A program made the translations under genes and the position numbers. The notes beneath the pieces were generated by a model. The model was not told where the DNA came from and did not search any database. It worked only from the letters and a program-made list of their open reading frames with translations. Shown piece by piece: positions 23,101 to 37,600 of a stretch of DNA of 64,000 bases. The stretch covers positions 24,605,723 to 24,669,722 of the forward strand of contig NC_135556.1 in assembly GCF_964340395.1 (NCBI RefSeq). The letters are read 5' to 3'. This DNA comes from Glandiceps talaboti (lineage: Eukaryota; Hemichordata; Enteropneusta; Spengelidae). Each line of letters begins with the position of its first letter. The stretch's first letter is position 1.

Positions 23101-26100
23101 TCATGATGGTCTTTCAGATCAAATTTTATTTATTTATAAAATATCTTTATTCAGGATGAAACTCGATAAGCGTTACAAACAACGAGAAGCATTGAAGCGT
23201 TGGTTTCTTTCCATTCAGGCCCTCATACATTATCCCTCTCAAGTCTAGCTTATTAATATGAAGTCGATATACAGATGACACCACACACAATTTATGGTAT
23301 GTGATCAGACACTGGAGAATTCTGTAATTTTTTTCATATAATATACTTTGACTGTTAAATAACACCTGCATATTTTTTTTTTCCATCATGAAATCCCAAT
23401 ATGTGAATTTAATCTTCTTTCATTTAGTATTTTCTTATCAGTGAAGCCTTGAGGATTTGAAAAAAAATCATCCTTTTGGGCCAACTTTTTTATACTCTAC
23501 CAGACAACAGTTTTTCTTACCCAATTTTGACATGACACGGACATTTACAGGCTGTAAAACCAATATTTCAATCCCATGTTCTCGCATTTGGGCTATCACA
23601 GAAGGATTATATATGATTGTTTATTATTTTGTTCTAGACATACTGTTTTTAGTCACTAGTTTTTTTCTACAAATTTCTCTGTTTCTTTGTAGTATAAGTC
23701 AAAATACAATATTGACTCATCACTCACATGGCATCGGTAATGTCACCATCAATCAAAACTTAATTTTGGTATTATAATTAGTATAATAATTCAGTAAAAG
23801 TGTACACCTGGCTCAGTGGCTCATGCTTCCTGCTACAAACTATACACCCCCTCCCCAAGTACACACTGTATACCCTTACACTATAAACTCTCCCAAGTAC
23901 ACAATAGTATATAATGGTACCCCTTACACACTATATACCCCCTATTAAATATCTACATTTAAAAACAGAATCAATACCTCTATATATCATTTCCAAATTT
24001 CATCTGCTATTAAAGTTTGAGTTTCATATTTCTCCATATTAATGGCAATCTAATGTCTATAAATTGTATTCCAATTTACAAGTCAGTCTTCAGGTTTCAT
24101 TTTATGATTTTATCACTCACATAGTCACTAGAGCAGCAGACTTATAGCTTTCAGACTCTATGACCTATGACCTTGCATGCAATTATTTTTTCATAATAAT
24201 AGTCAATCCTATATCTGAATAATAAATTTTCATATAATTATTGATCTGTAGACGTGGTATTGTCAGATGACAGACTACTGTGGTACAGAGATCTGAACCA
24301 ATGAGCGAGACATGGGTATAAAAAGGCTTCCAAACTTCGAGGGGTTATTGTCAAACTTAAATGTGTACAATGAACAATGCAGCGCTTCCTCTTATGAAAA
24401 TCCATGACAACATTGAACAGCTGGTGATTTTGGTCATAAATTTGGTATGTGTATGGATGTGTGAATGTGTGTGGATGTGTGAATGTGTGTGGACGTGTGA
24501 ATGTGTGTGGATGTGTGAATGTGTGTGGATGTGTGAATATGTGTGAATGTGCTTGGATGTGTGAATGTCTTGAGAATGCACATGTTGATACAGAAAGTTG
24601 ATATTTATACATGGTATGAGATACAATTTGGTCAATATATGATTGGTCTGGGGCTTGTTTGTACTCATGTACCATGAGTGTATCACCTATTATATTGGTG
24701 ATACTTCCATGCTCATACTATTCATTACTCTTAATTAATCATCAATTATTCAAGATTAGGATATTGAGGTACTAATGACAACCACACTCTGGTAGGGGCT
24801 AACTACCCATTTATGATTGTCCATTTCTTAATGACACAGTTCTACTGTATTGCATTATATCATTATCTATTGTTGGTGTCACAAATGTACATGTATTAAA
24901 AAACCTGGCAATATCATTAGAAAAATGGCAAATCGCATAATATATAGCACATTATATAATGAGTGCTCTAGAAATCTATCTTTGAAAACAACAGGTTATT
25001 GCAAACTACTGTATGTGACAAAAATTCCCCATGATAGATTTCAAATCAAATTTCAAATTTCTGGTTAACTTATCATCAGTAATTAATGTAAATATAAGTC
25101 AGAATACTCATTAAAATGTACAGTAAATTAGTATTCAAGCCACACTCGCACAATTTCTGACCATTAAGTGTTCATTTTATCTTTAATGAACGCTTAGTGG
25201 CAGAAGAAGTTGCAGGTATCTTAAATATCAACAAAATCTGCCACCAAATCCTTCCCCGTCATGGGATATGCAATATTGCTCATAGAATGGCTTTACTTCC
25301 TAGTTCAAAATAATAATATCAAGAATTATACATATGATATTTAAATCAATATCAATAGAGTAAAACTAGATTATTGAATAAAAGTTGGCATATCAAAGTA
25401 TAGTATGATTTCATCTTAACTTTGTACTTGTAGGCAAAAACAATCACTAAGAAAACACTATTACAAGTCTATATATCTATGGAACGATGTTTATCATCAG
25501 AAGTTAATTGAGTTGAAAAGAGAAAATTGTTGCTTTAGGCATTTCTGTTTGTGAGAAGTACAAATTGTATGATATAGTCCAAGTGATGAGTAACACATCA
25601 CAAGTCAACACCACTCTATATTATCAATTACTACCACTACCACTACCAATGCATTACATGGTGACTATATAGCCATCAATGTATACAGGTGGACCGACTG
25701 AGTCAGAGTACTGTGGTACCAATGAGATGATGAGTCTCAATTCATGGAACAACAAAATAAATGAAAATTAAAATATCCACTCTTTGTGTATGAAAATGAC
25801 ATAATATCGTTATCATCACATTTCTATCCATATGGCAAATTACTGTTATCACAAAGCAGTGTATATCAATCCATCCATTCACACATACTACAAATCTATA
25901 TATGCAACTGGTATCAAACTTCCATTACAAAAGTACTGGTATTACAATATCACCATTCATGATTTTTCATCTGAGAGAAAATTACATTTCCCAATTTTTT
26001 TCCCTTCTGTTACAACAAATTAACTGACAAAGAAATATTACATTACATGGTCATCATACTTACATAACAATTGCTCCTATTAGAAGACTTGAGCTCACAT

Positions 26101-28592
26101 CAACATTAGCAATACAGACAATGCCACTACCATACCAACTCTGTGTAATATCAACATTCATCTAATTTGCATACTTTCATTTCTAATTTGCATATTTTCA
26201 TTCATTGGTCTGCCACACACACACACTGCAGTCATTACATATTCGTGAATATTAAATATATTTACCTAGAATTTCATTCACTACATATTATAACAATGGT
26301 ATATTTCATTGACTATATATAATTCAATAATTCATATCATTAAGATGGTACAAATAATTTCTAAATAAACATATATAGACAGAGAAACAAAAATAAAGAG
26401 TTATACATCTGTTACAAGATGTTTCTCCCTCCGGCAAAAGGCAAACAATACTAATGAAAAATGGTCTGGACTTTCATTTCAATGTACTACACTCTATGTA
26501 TATATATACTGAAAATGCAGTTGCTGACTATGTACTTTATTTGTGCAGCAGAATTAATATAGTCATGTTTGCATGATGTAAATATTTTGTAGTATACAGA
26601 AGTGGTAGACTAATCCACTTTACACAGAGATGAAAACTTACCAAAATCTATAATCCCCATGGCAACAAGTATGTTGGAGTCAATCAAAACTACAGCTGTT
26701 ACACTGTATTGTGTGTGTGTGGAGTATTTTCATTAGAATATCATTGTTGTAACACTAACACCTACTAAACATACAATCATATATTTCTAGTACACTCCAG
26801 AATTTCAAAGCACATTCATATGTCAGTAATAACAGAATACAATGATACAAAACCATGCTAAATATTACACAATTTCCATGTTTCCAGTGTTTAGATTTTC
26901 AGGATTTGTTTTCAAATGTTATATTAAAAGCACTTTAAAATGTCCACAGTAACTGAACAAGTTCAACAGTTGACACACCATGCTAAATATTACATTATTC
27001 TATGTTCCAGAGTTTAGTTTTTCAGAATTATTTTCAAATGTTATCTCAAAGAGCTTTCATGCCTGTCATAACATAACACAATAATGCATACCATGCTCAA
27101 TATTACACCACTGCTAAGATTCTGTTATGGTTTTTAGAGTTTAGTTAGAAATATTTTTAAAAATTGTTTCTAAAGACATATAAAGCACTTTAAATGTCTA
27201 CAACAACTAAATACAATCACACATTATTAACTTAACTCATTTTATTTTCACCAAAAAGAATGTTATATATATTACGTTATATATATTTAGAATATTGCTA
27301 CGTTTTTTAGCATTTCTATCCTTTCAATATGACTAAATTGAAATTGAACATATGACGTAAATAACATACTAATTATTTTTAATTCTGTATTATTCATGAC
27401 AAAAGACAGATAATAAAGACTAAAAGATATTGAATATCATTGAAGACTTTTTAATAATTTTACAGACATAAATTGTCCTTGATAATTTTACATGGTTACA
27501 AATACAGTACCATTGTTGAAGATATGCATATAATATGCAAATTGCCAGACTATTGATATGTAAAACAGTATGTAAATTAACTGCAGTCCATGCAATCTAT
27601 ACTGGGTAGAACACTGCCATACATGTCATTGTAGACACTAGTATTGTACTAGTGTAGACTCTGAATGTCAACATCTGATTTTGGTTAGTAAACATTGCAG
27701 CACATTCTGTGATAGGAATTCACTCACTTATCAGTGTCAAGGGTCACTAAACAATGTCAAAGGTCACAAAATGTTAAGGGTTAATATAACACTCATGTGC
27801 ATAAGACAGCATGTTGCACTGGATGGTACCATACTGATCCTTGGAGCAACACAGAACTATCAATTTTGTAATGGTCTGGTCAACACTTCAACTGGAAAGC
27901 CATTAAAATATCACATTCTCTCATGTACTAAGACTGACTGAATCTAGTAGCCATACATATCAATCTGTATCATAAAATGAAATATCACTAGGGAAGACAA
28001 CTACTAGATAGAGACGTACTAGCATACACAAAGGGCAGACAATGTCACTGTCTGTAAATATCAAACAGTCATATGAATGTACAGTTGCTACTCACTGGAT
28101 AAAAGATTCTGCTTAGTAACACACAGTAGTTCCCCATCTAGTAGTGTACCAGATAGAGTTACACAGAGTGGTCACACAGATGCATGATAGTTGCCTGCTT
28201 GCTTGAATGTATGCATACATGTAAGGGGGGGTGGGGGGGGGGGGGTTTCCGAGCATGGACAAAGTTCAGCCAGGTTGTATGGTAGTTGAGAAAACCAGCC
28301 GTGTGGTTGTTAAGTACAGGTTGGAACCCTTAAAATTTGGGTTAGTTTGTAGGGAACTATTGTAATAGCTATGACCTAACTAACTAGTCTTGCTTTTTGG
28401 AAGTTTTTGCTCCAATGAAAGATTATACAAATAAAATCAATAGATAATAAATATTAAAATTGTACAAATTACCATAATGGCACAGGTGCTAATGTGATTA
28501 TTCTTAAGAAAAATGGTAAAAAAAAATAAAAGTCTATCACGTACCAGTGTAGTAATCACTATAGAGGTAATATCCAAGGAAAACATCCATTA

Positions 28593-28655
<63 letters not shown>

Positions 28656-31600
28656 CACATTGTATGTATCTGTTGCGTATTTGTATATGCATGGTGAGGG
28701 TATGCATTGGATAATACATGTATGAGAGCTATGTATATATGCGATAATATGGACTAAATAAATTTCTATGTACATCCCATTGTTGACTTATTTCATGAAC
28801 AAGATCTGAAACTGGTAATGTAAAAGGTAAAATACAGACACAGTAATAAATGAATGTTTACCTGTCATGCCATTATAGCTTGCAATCTCTACACTCTACA
28901 ACATGTATAAAGCTTAATGTACACCATACAATGCCTACAAGCAGTCTTTCTGCTACATGTATACAGCTACATGGATTCATTTGTGTTTGGTTCACTTTAG
29001 TCTACTAATACCATTGTCATTTTTACTGTTATCTCTTTGTTTCTCTATCTATTCTAATACTGTTAACTATTTCAATGGAATTTTCTTTCCTATTCTTGGT
29101 ACACGTATACATTTGTATTACATACATACATACAATGTCATTCTCACATGCCAGACCACACCATATTACTGCTGCATGAAGCAAGGAAATATGTGTTTCT
29201 TGGACAGTGTTGTAAAAGAGGCTGTGATTTAATGACATATCGTATGCACACCACAGGTCCCTGTTTTATATCATACACCCTACATGAAAGTAGGGTCTGT
29301 AATATTATGTACAACTACAACTTTATATGTTCTGTTCAGATTGTATTTTCTAAATTTTGTCCATTTGTTTCTTCATATTGGTATTTTTTTTGTTTGCAGT
29401 TGAAGGGCGGAATTTCCTGAAATTTTGAAAATGACACTGACAAACACAAGAATAATGATATAAAAAATCTAATACAGACAGTAAACCAAAGATTGGTTTA
29501 GAAAAGGACGTCAGGTGAACCATTATAACCCTTTGGGCCATGCCACATTACACATGTCAAGAAAACATATCCTGCTTAGTTATTTCATACTTGTAGTCTC
29601 TGAAATCTCATCATCTTAAAAATACCATATTCTTCTTATGACACTCTCTAAAACACTACCAAGAGGTGTATACTTGTCACATATATATACATTTTCATAT
29701 TTATAACACATTATTTATTATATCATGATCATATTTTTCAATTTTGTCGCATCAGCAGTAAATATGTTCTGACTTGTGAGAATGCTGTCAATATTTGATT
29801 ATACACTGCAGGTATTCTGGTATTTTGTAATTGAAAAGAATGAACAGGACACTAACATCACATTTTAGAATTATCAGGTCACTGACTGGATTATATACAG
29901 TGACAGCTGTTACTCTTCTAAGTGATTATATGCACCTATGTCTGTTATATACATATAGTATATACATATAGTATGTTTACACTTACACAAGAAAATATAC
30001 ACATGTATATGTGCTAACATAAACATTATGCACATATATACATACATGTATTGTAGTACTTATAAGTTATATAGTCTGTGTTGTATATGGAACATAATAC
30101 ACGTGATTGCCATGTCATTGACAGTTTCATGTACACATACAATTTTCATCCTGAGACTCACACATGTACATATATATCTACATAACATATAAATACATAC
30201 ATGTATATATGATAGCATGTATATTGTTACATTTTATGAATGATCTGATCATAGACAGTGTCTGTCTATATATGATCTGATGTATCTTCCAAAATCACAT
30301 GATGTTCCTGTGGTACGTATGCACAAAGAGAGAGAGAGAGTATCAGTTTATACATATCTATACTATTATACAGTATGTCGATATATACAGACATGATATA
30401 CACCCAGTTTGATTATATAAAATATCATGTGTTTACCATAAACAGGTTTTTCTGAAAAATTTGAATTTTTCCTATTTTGGTGAATCTCCTCTATATTTAC
30501 AGTACATCACTGACATACAGTGACAGGACCCCTTAGGCAACTAATATTTTCATTCACTGAACAAAGATAAATACTGGAAAAATAACATCTAAATATATGT
30601 TTTGCTAGAAAGTGCGTGCTATCCATCCCTACCTTAACACGTAACATCCGGTCATAGCATAAAACAATATTGATCTGGTTATAAAGACCTCCAGACTGGC
30701 ACGGGTTGACTGAGTCATTGTCAGAACCAAAGCTAATGATGTTCTACTTGTGAATACATTCATAATACACAATATTGATTTATCCTATTGACATCCATGT
30801 AGGAGAGTGCTTACACTGTATGGGTCAAATCTAAGTCTGTTTACACTGTGTAGGTCAAATCCATTATTCTACCCATCAAATGTGAATTATATCCCCCACT
30901 ACACATTTCCTGCTCCTTCAGAATCAGATATCAAGTTTCTTATTTTTGTTATCCTGTTTACCTTCTACACATATCTGACTTACCTAATGTAATACTGATT
31001 GTATGAAGATAACATTAAAAAAAATTACTGACAGCTGACTTTAGTATTGGAGAAAGCATTAATGCGTAACGTTCAAGTTAATGTTTGCAGACAGGGTAAA
31101 AATATAACAACTAGAATGGAGTATTGGTTGAAATAAAACTATACTTTGTTTGAACAGAAAATATAGGATTTATACCCTGGTGTAACTCTACATCATAACA
31201 CATGTCTATGTCACTGTTCTGCAGTGCTCTTTCAAGTAAAAGCATTCAAAGTCACTATTATTTTTCCCTGATTTTTCAACAATGATGCTTGTGAAGGTGT
31301 AATCATATTATTCCTTATTCTTTATTATTATTATGTCTGTTCATTCAGCTGGAAAATAAATATCACTATTATAATACAGAAACTCTTCTTTCAACTGAAT
31401 GGTGACAATTAAGACCCCTTAAGTCACTCATAATTTCCTTGGCTGCACAAAGAAAGTATTGGAGAAAAATATCTATATTATTATAGGCAAACTCAGCACA
31501 TCTGCATACAGTGTATTATTAGTATTGTGAATACATGTACCAATGTATCTATTAATAGTTATACAAACATTCAGACCTTGAACATTGTTTGGTACTAAGA

Positions 31601-34600
31601 TTTTACACTTTCCTGTTATTGTTGTCGACAATGCTGTCTACGGAGTTGTGACTTCCTATATGATGGGTTCAACGTGTCACAGCGGCTGAGGCCAATAGTT
31701 AAACAGTTCATGCAATGCTGTCTTGAGTTGTGACTTAATTCCTACACAATATAATGATAGGTTCAAGTGTCACAAAGATTTTACACTTTCCTGTTATTGT
31801 TGTTGACAATGCTGTCTACCGAGTTGTGACTTCCTATATGACAGGTTCAACATGTCACACAGCAGCCAAGGCCAATAGCTAAAACAGTTCATGCATGCAA
31901 TGTTATGTTTTATCAATAATTAGGACAGTTGACAAGGTGATGGTCATTCATTTTTATGAACTGACATTTTTGGCATCAATAACCTTTTTTATGTTTCACT
32001 GACAGGTTGACCTAATATAGAATGTTAAGGTTGCAAATAGGATAACCTGTAAATGATATTTCTGATCTAGCGTAGCTAGTTTGGAGATGGAAGGAGAGAG
32101 TGCATGTGTATGTTTTTGCATGCGTGCGTGCATGCGTGGGGGGTGATGTGGTGATGTGTGATACTAAGAAATGAAAAGAGAAACTACTATGTATACTATA
32201 TAATATTAAATCTTATTTTAGTTTTGTATTTTAAGACTCTTTGACCAATATTTGTCTTTTTATTCTCTATCATACATATTCAAATGACTCCACTAACAGG
32301 AGTGTAGTAATTGTGTGTGTGTATGTGTGTGTGTGTGTGTGTGTGTCTATGTCTGTGTGTGTGTCTGTGTGAGGAAGGATGTGGGGTGATGCTAAAAATA
32401 GTATAATATAACTACAAAAGTATGTGTAGCTAATGATCATTCTTAAACTTAAAGGTAATAACAGATAACAGAGTTAAAATGACATGTAATTTTGTGTTTT
32501 CTGATGACATGTGATGCTTATAAGTAATACATACTATACAAAAGTACATGTAACTTTAAGTGTTATAGTAAATATTACGTCATTAGTATCTTCTATGTAA
32601 AAGATGGTGTCAACACAAAAAATATATAGGTTTCATACATGGTAACACACAAGATTATTGCAGTAATGATGAACTGTCTTTCCTGGCAAAATAGACAATG
32701 AAAGGGAGATTGTTAGTCAATAACTAAAGTTAATACAGGATATACCTAGACATGTGTTCCTTTGTTTGGCTAATATTATATATAGTGAGTATTGCTAGGA
32801 AGTCTTGCACAGTACTTGGATTTTAAATGAAATATTCAGCATTATGAATATCATATAATTTCTCTCAAAAAAATCTCAATTGTAAACATGTAACAACTAG
32901 GAAAAATCAATATAACAAACCATCAAACAGCTGTTTCCACTGTTCCTGCCACAGTTCTTGCCATTCTCCATGGCCTAGGTGTAGATCCTCTACAAAGCAC
33001 ATCATGAAATCACACAGCATGTATGACAATTAAATCTCCAAGACTCAGTGAAATACATGCTATAAGTAGTCAAACTCAGTAAATCTCACATATCATAAAA
33101 TCCTTGTACCTCGTCCAATATTCCCATAATCCATATACTGTAATATCCCATTTATGGAAGAAACAAATTGCTTCAAGTCCCTTGATGACTACAAACTTGG
33201 GACCTATGGGGATGCGTAAACCTATAGGTTCAACAGAATCAGAGTCTTATCCTCAGGCAATAGCTCCCACCAAACAACTGTGGTACTGTATAAAATTTAG
33301 TCGTGTATTCCTGATGACAAATCACATGTGCGTACTCCGCGACAACATCAGTTGAAACTAATATAATAACAATCTTCTTGTAATTATCAAAGTCAACATC
33401 AGCTGTATACTGTACATCAAACAGACTTCATTGCCGACATTTTGACACTCCAATGGAAGACTGATGGAATAACTATATACATCATGGCAACTACACGAAT
33501 ATGCCAAGACAAACATATACCTCAGATTGTGCAGAAGCAGAGAATTATACAGCACTACTTATGAATTACATATTCTATAAATAGTTGTGCATTGACGTAG
33601 ATCATGTCCATACAATACATAAACTCATTGTTTTACAGTGGATTGGTACTCAGTCAATCCATTAGTGGTCTTTTTTATCAATTATGCTTTACTGTTATCT
33701 AACAGCTTACACAAATCAATACCTAAATGCTCATCTTTCATCATCACTTGGAAAAGCAAATGTACATGTGGATAAAATATGTACCTATTAATGTGAGGAG
33801 TCTAAATGCCATTTGTAATAGTGGGGGTGGGAAGGGGGGGGGGCACTTCTGTGTATTGTAAATATTTCTGTTATCTAAACAGCTTAAACAAATCAATACC
33901 TAAATACTCATCTTTTTTATCATTCACCAAGTCAAATATACATCTAGATAAGATATGTACCTATTAACATATGACATGCTACAAAGAAAAGTCTCTCTCT
34001 CTCTCCTCCTTCCTCCCTCCCCCATTCCTCCCTCCCTCTCTATAGTTGAGCATTATGTTAATCCTAGTCTCATATTTGTTTACATACAATTGCAGGTTGA
34101 CAAAACAGGATTACAAACTAAGGCCAAATAGACAACAAAACCACATACCAGTATATGAGGAAATAGTTACTGTGGTATGTCATAGACATGTATATACACG
34201 TATTTGTCTAAAATGGACACAAATAGAACACATCAATGTAAAACTATCTGTGTTTTATTTGGAATGTTCATTTTAAATGATTAAAATATGTATGCATTCA
34301 CATCATTACTGTGTCTACAGTTGCCTGTTTTATGGCACTGTTGAGATACCTTGTTTGCCCTTGAGCTCGTATTCTCCTTGGAGGTACATTGCACCATAGA
34401 CCCTCCAACCTCCACGTGAAGGGTCTATGATTGTACAGTACCATAAACAGGCTATGTGTAGTTGATGTACATGGTATACACATATTTTACTCCTTTTCTG
34501 ATCAATCTCTTTTACCCATCAATGATGTACAATCAATTCAATCAACTTGTTAGGACAATTCACAGAACCCCTGATGTTATTAATTATATATTCACAGACT

Positions 34601-37600
34601 GTTTTTACTAAAGTATACTCATATAGCAGTCAGTATTACGTATGTAAGTCAGACATTGACGTACATGTTTGGACATACATGTATACCCAAGAATTGACCA
34701 TCATCTGCAGCACTCAATGAACACTACACTAAATTTATTTCACACTGACGTTCTTAACTAATTATTCATTGTGTATTCAGTCAGAACACAACCACAAAAC
34801 TTGATTTCCCAGCGTGTACAACATGTCATTATCAACAACCTCTATCACAGTGTATGTCAATTGTACAGATACTAAAATACACCTAGGAATTGTGCAATAT
34901 GATATTTGGAGTTTCCATAGAGACCTGTATGTAATAATGTAATCACATGATACCATCAATGAACTTAACTGTTGTTATTGGATAGTACAAGTATGATAGC
35001 CTAGAATTCACTTATGTAATTGCTGGTTTATCTTTTAATTAACAGTGATAACATCATTACATTTGGTATGGATAGGTTAAACAAAGTTTATCATTTCATC
35101 AATGTAAGGATTTTGTAATTGTTGGTCCAGAAATGATCCCACGCGTACGATTGGAAAAAAGTTCACCAAAACGAGCATTCATGATTTGTGACTGAATGCC
35201 CACCTGACTGGAGGTTTGGATGCAACAGTTTATTTTGTGAATATGTCCTCTGTCTATAAGGATTTAGTCTGGACGCCAACATGGTTGTGAGTGGAGGTGT
35301 AGATAATGATACCGTATAGGAACTAGACTAATAATGATAGAGTTCAAATAAATGTAGTGTGTAGAACAGATAATACAAAATGACAAGTATTATAGTTAGA
35401 CATTTGTAATGGTCATGCAAAATGACCTCAGCAGGTCCAATCACAATGATGTTACCATGTACTGTGGATTCCATGATTCAACTATATCTTTCACTATTCA
35501 CACACATGAGTAATATACCACTTCTCTGAATGGTGTTGGCACTGCCTTTCAATCAGCCATTCTCTGACCCCTGAACCCTAACCACAGAAACAACAAGATC
35601 TCTGTGTGCGAGTAAGTGTGACTTGCCAATGAAGACACTCATTCTCAGAGAACTGTCACTTGTATGTATGTATATGTATATGTATATGTACACATGAGAC
35701 ATGATACAAAATTACAATACAGTAAAAATAATTCTGTAAAGCTAAGATATTTGAAACTTGGTTTATGGTAAAACACGAGAACATCTGGAAACTTATGCCA
35801 TGATCATAATGCACTCACAAGTACATACATACATATTGTGAAATGCTGAAACCAATGCTCTATAGAAACATATCACAAATCTTGAAACACAACATGGAAC
35901 TGAAAATTGATGTACTAAGTACTTATTAGTTACTATACAAATACAGTGGAAATGTATATTTCTATTTATCAATTTACTGATACTGCAGTAAATAAAACCT
36001 ACACATAGACAGCATGTGAAAGCTAAAAAATATAACATAATCATTGTTAGAATGGGTCCAATAAACACTACCACCCACTGTGGTATGGAGTGAATTCACT
36101 GAGTTTTACTGAATGGACAGTGGCTATACTACTTGGCTATGGTTCAAGAAAATGTCAACAACATGGTGCAATCTATGCAAGTGCATGCCATCAGCAGTCT
36201 GTCATGTCTGAAGTTAAGGATGCTATTCAATTGTGTATATTCATATCAAAATGATACTAGTATTATAATTATCATTGGAGTCACTCCAGAGTCTACGGAA
36301 TGGCCAGAGATCCATTGGAAAATATACACTTCATGAGGGAGAACTTGGAACAGTAATTAGCTTCCTGGGGGAAATGATGGAAAATGACAGGTTACGATTA
36401 TTCATGAAAATTGAAATCTCATTAATATTGTAAATTAGATTACCTGAAACCATGACAAGAGTTATAATATTTCATGTTGCCAGGTACATTAATTTTTGGC
36501 CATAAATTTACCATATGTATATATATTGTGTACTAGGTAAAATTCACAACAATATTTTTTTGAGGTCAAAATAATGAAAATAAATATGAAATTAAAACTT
36601 TAACTAGGTCATAAAAGAACTATAGCCTAGAGATTTATCTTGATGTTACTATCTCAAGAAACTGAGCTATAACTATGATATCATGTTGAGAGCGATCTTG
36701 AAACTGAGCTATAGCTATCGTGTTGAGAGCGATCTTGAAATAGTACCACCAATACAAGTCTTTAGGCTATAGAAGTCTCATATCAATAGCCTTACTATAC
36801 TATACGGATTGCCTACAGGTATTGACAGTTGCCTTGGTACAATATCATGAAATACCCTACTGTAGCAGACAAGCAGGGTGTATTGAATCTGACTGAGTTA
36901 TTGGTAAACTGCCTAACAATTAACACCTTCCTAAATTCTTAGAAAAATGTTTGTTTAACAGTTTTGATGTGACACAAACCAAAATTCGAGTGGTGTTTGC
37001 ATTGGAATCATCACAGATACATGACCTAGGCCTTTTCTATTATATGTCGAAACCATTTGAAATATTGAAACTAATAGTAGTTATGAAAATAAATTCACCT
37101 TCCTGTGTGTACGTACCTTCTACAAAACAATATAGCAATACCTGACAAGGTACATTTTTGTATCTGTTGATGAACATCAATTATATATTTGAAACATCAT
37201 TTGAAGGCAAATTAAAGAAATTATTCACAAATGCTGGACAGAAATACCTTTTTTTTATTAGGATTGAAGCAACAAACTTTTTTGATCAGTCACTAAAAGG
37301 AAAAATGTCAACTTTACAAAGTGAAGAATTCTGGTTTTGGGGCATCTTCATGATATTTTGATTGTTCTTTTACATGGTGTATTTGTCACACATCTTAAAA
37401 TGATACTACGAAATCATTCTACAGTGGGAGTTGCTTTTATATATTACACAATTGTATTGCATTCTCCAGCAACTTCTTGCATTTACACAGGCATGTATAG
37501 TTACTGCCTGGAGAAAATCTCATTTCACACATTTTGTGATAAATATCATTCACTACCAGTAACACTCAACAATGTACATGTAGATTACAAAAATCACCCT

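Noticed and set aside
24238-24686. His-rich open frames (HTHSHIHTHS)
   Set aside because: Translation of a GT-rich minisatellite.
28092-28135. Minus-strand MGNYCVLLSRIFYP with a GTGAGT donor as a first exon
   Set aside because: Ends in phase 0, incompatible with the phase-1 CRACD-like exon at 22,777.
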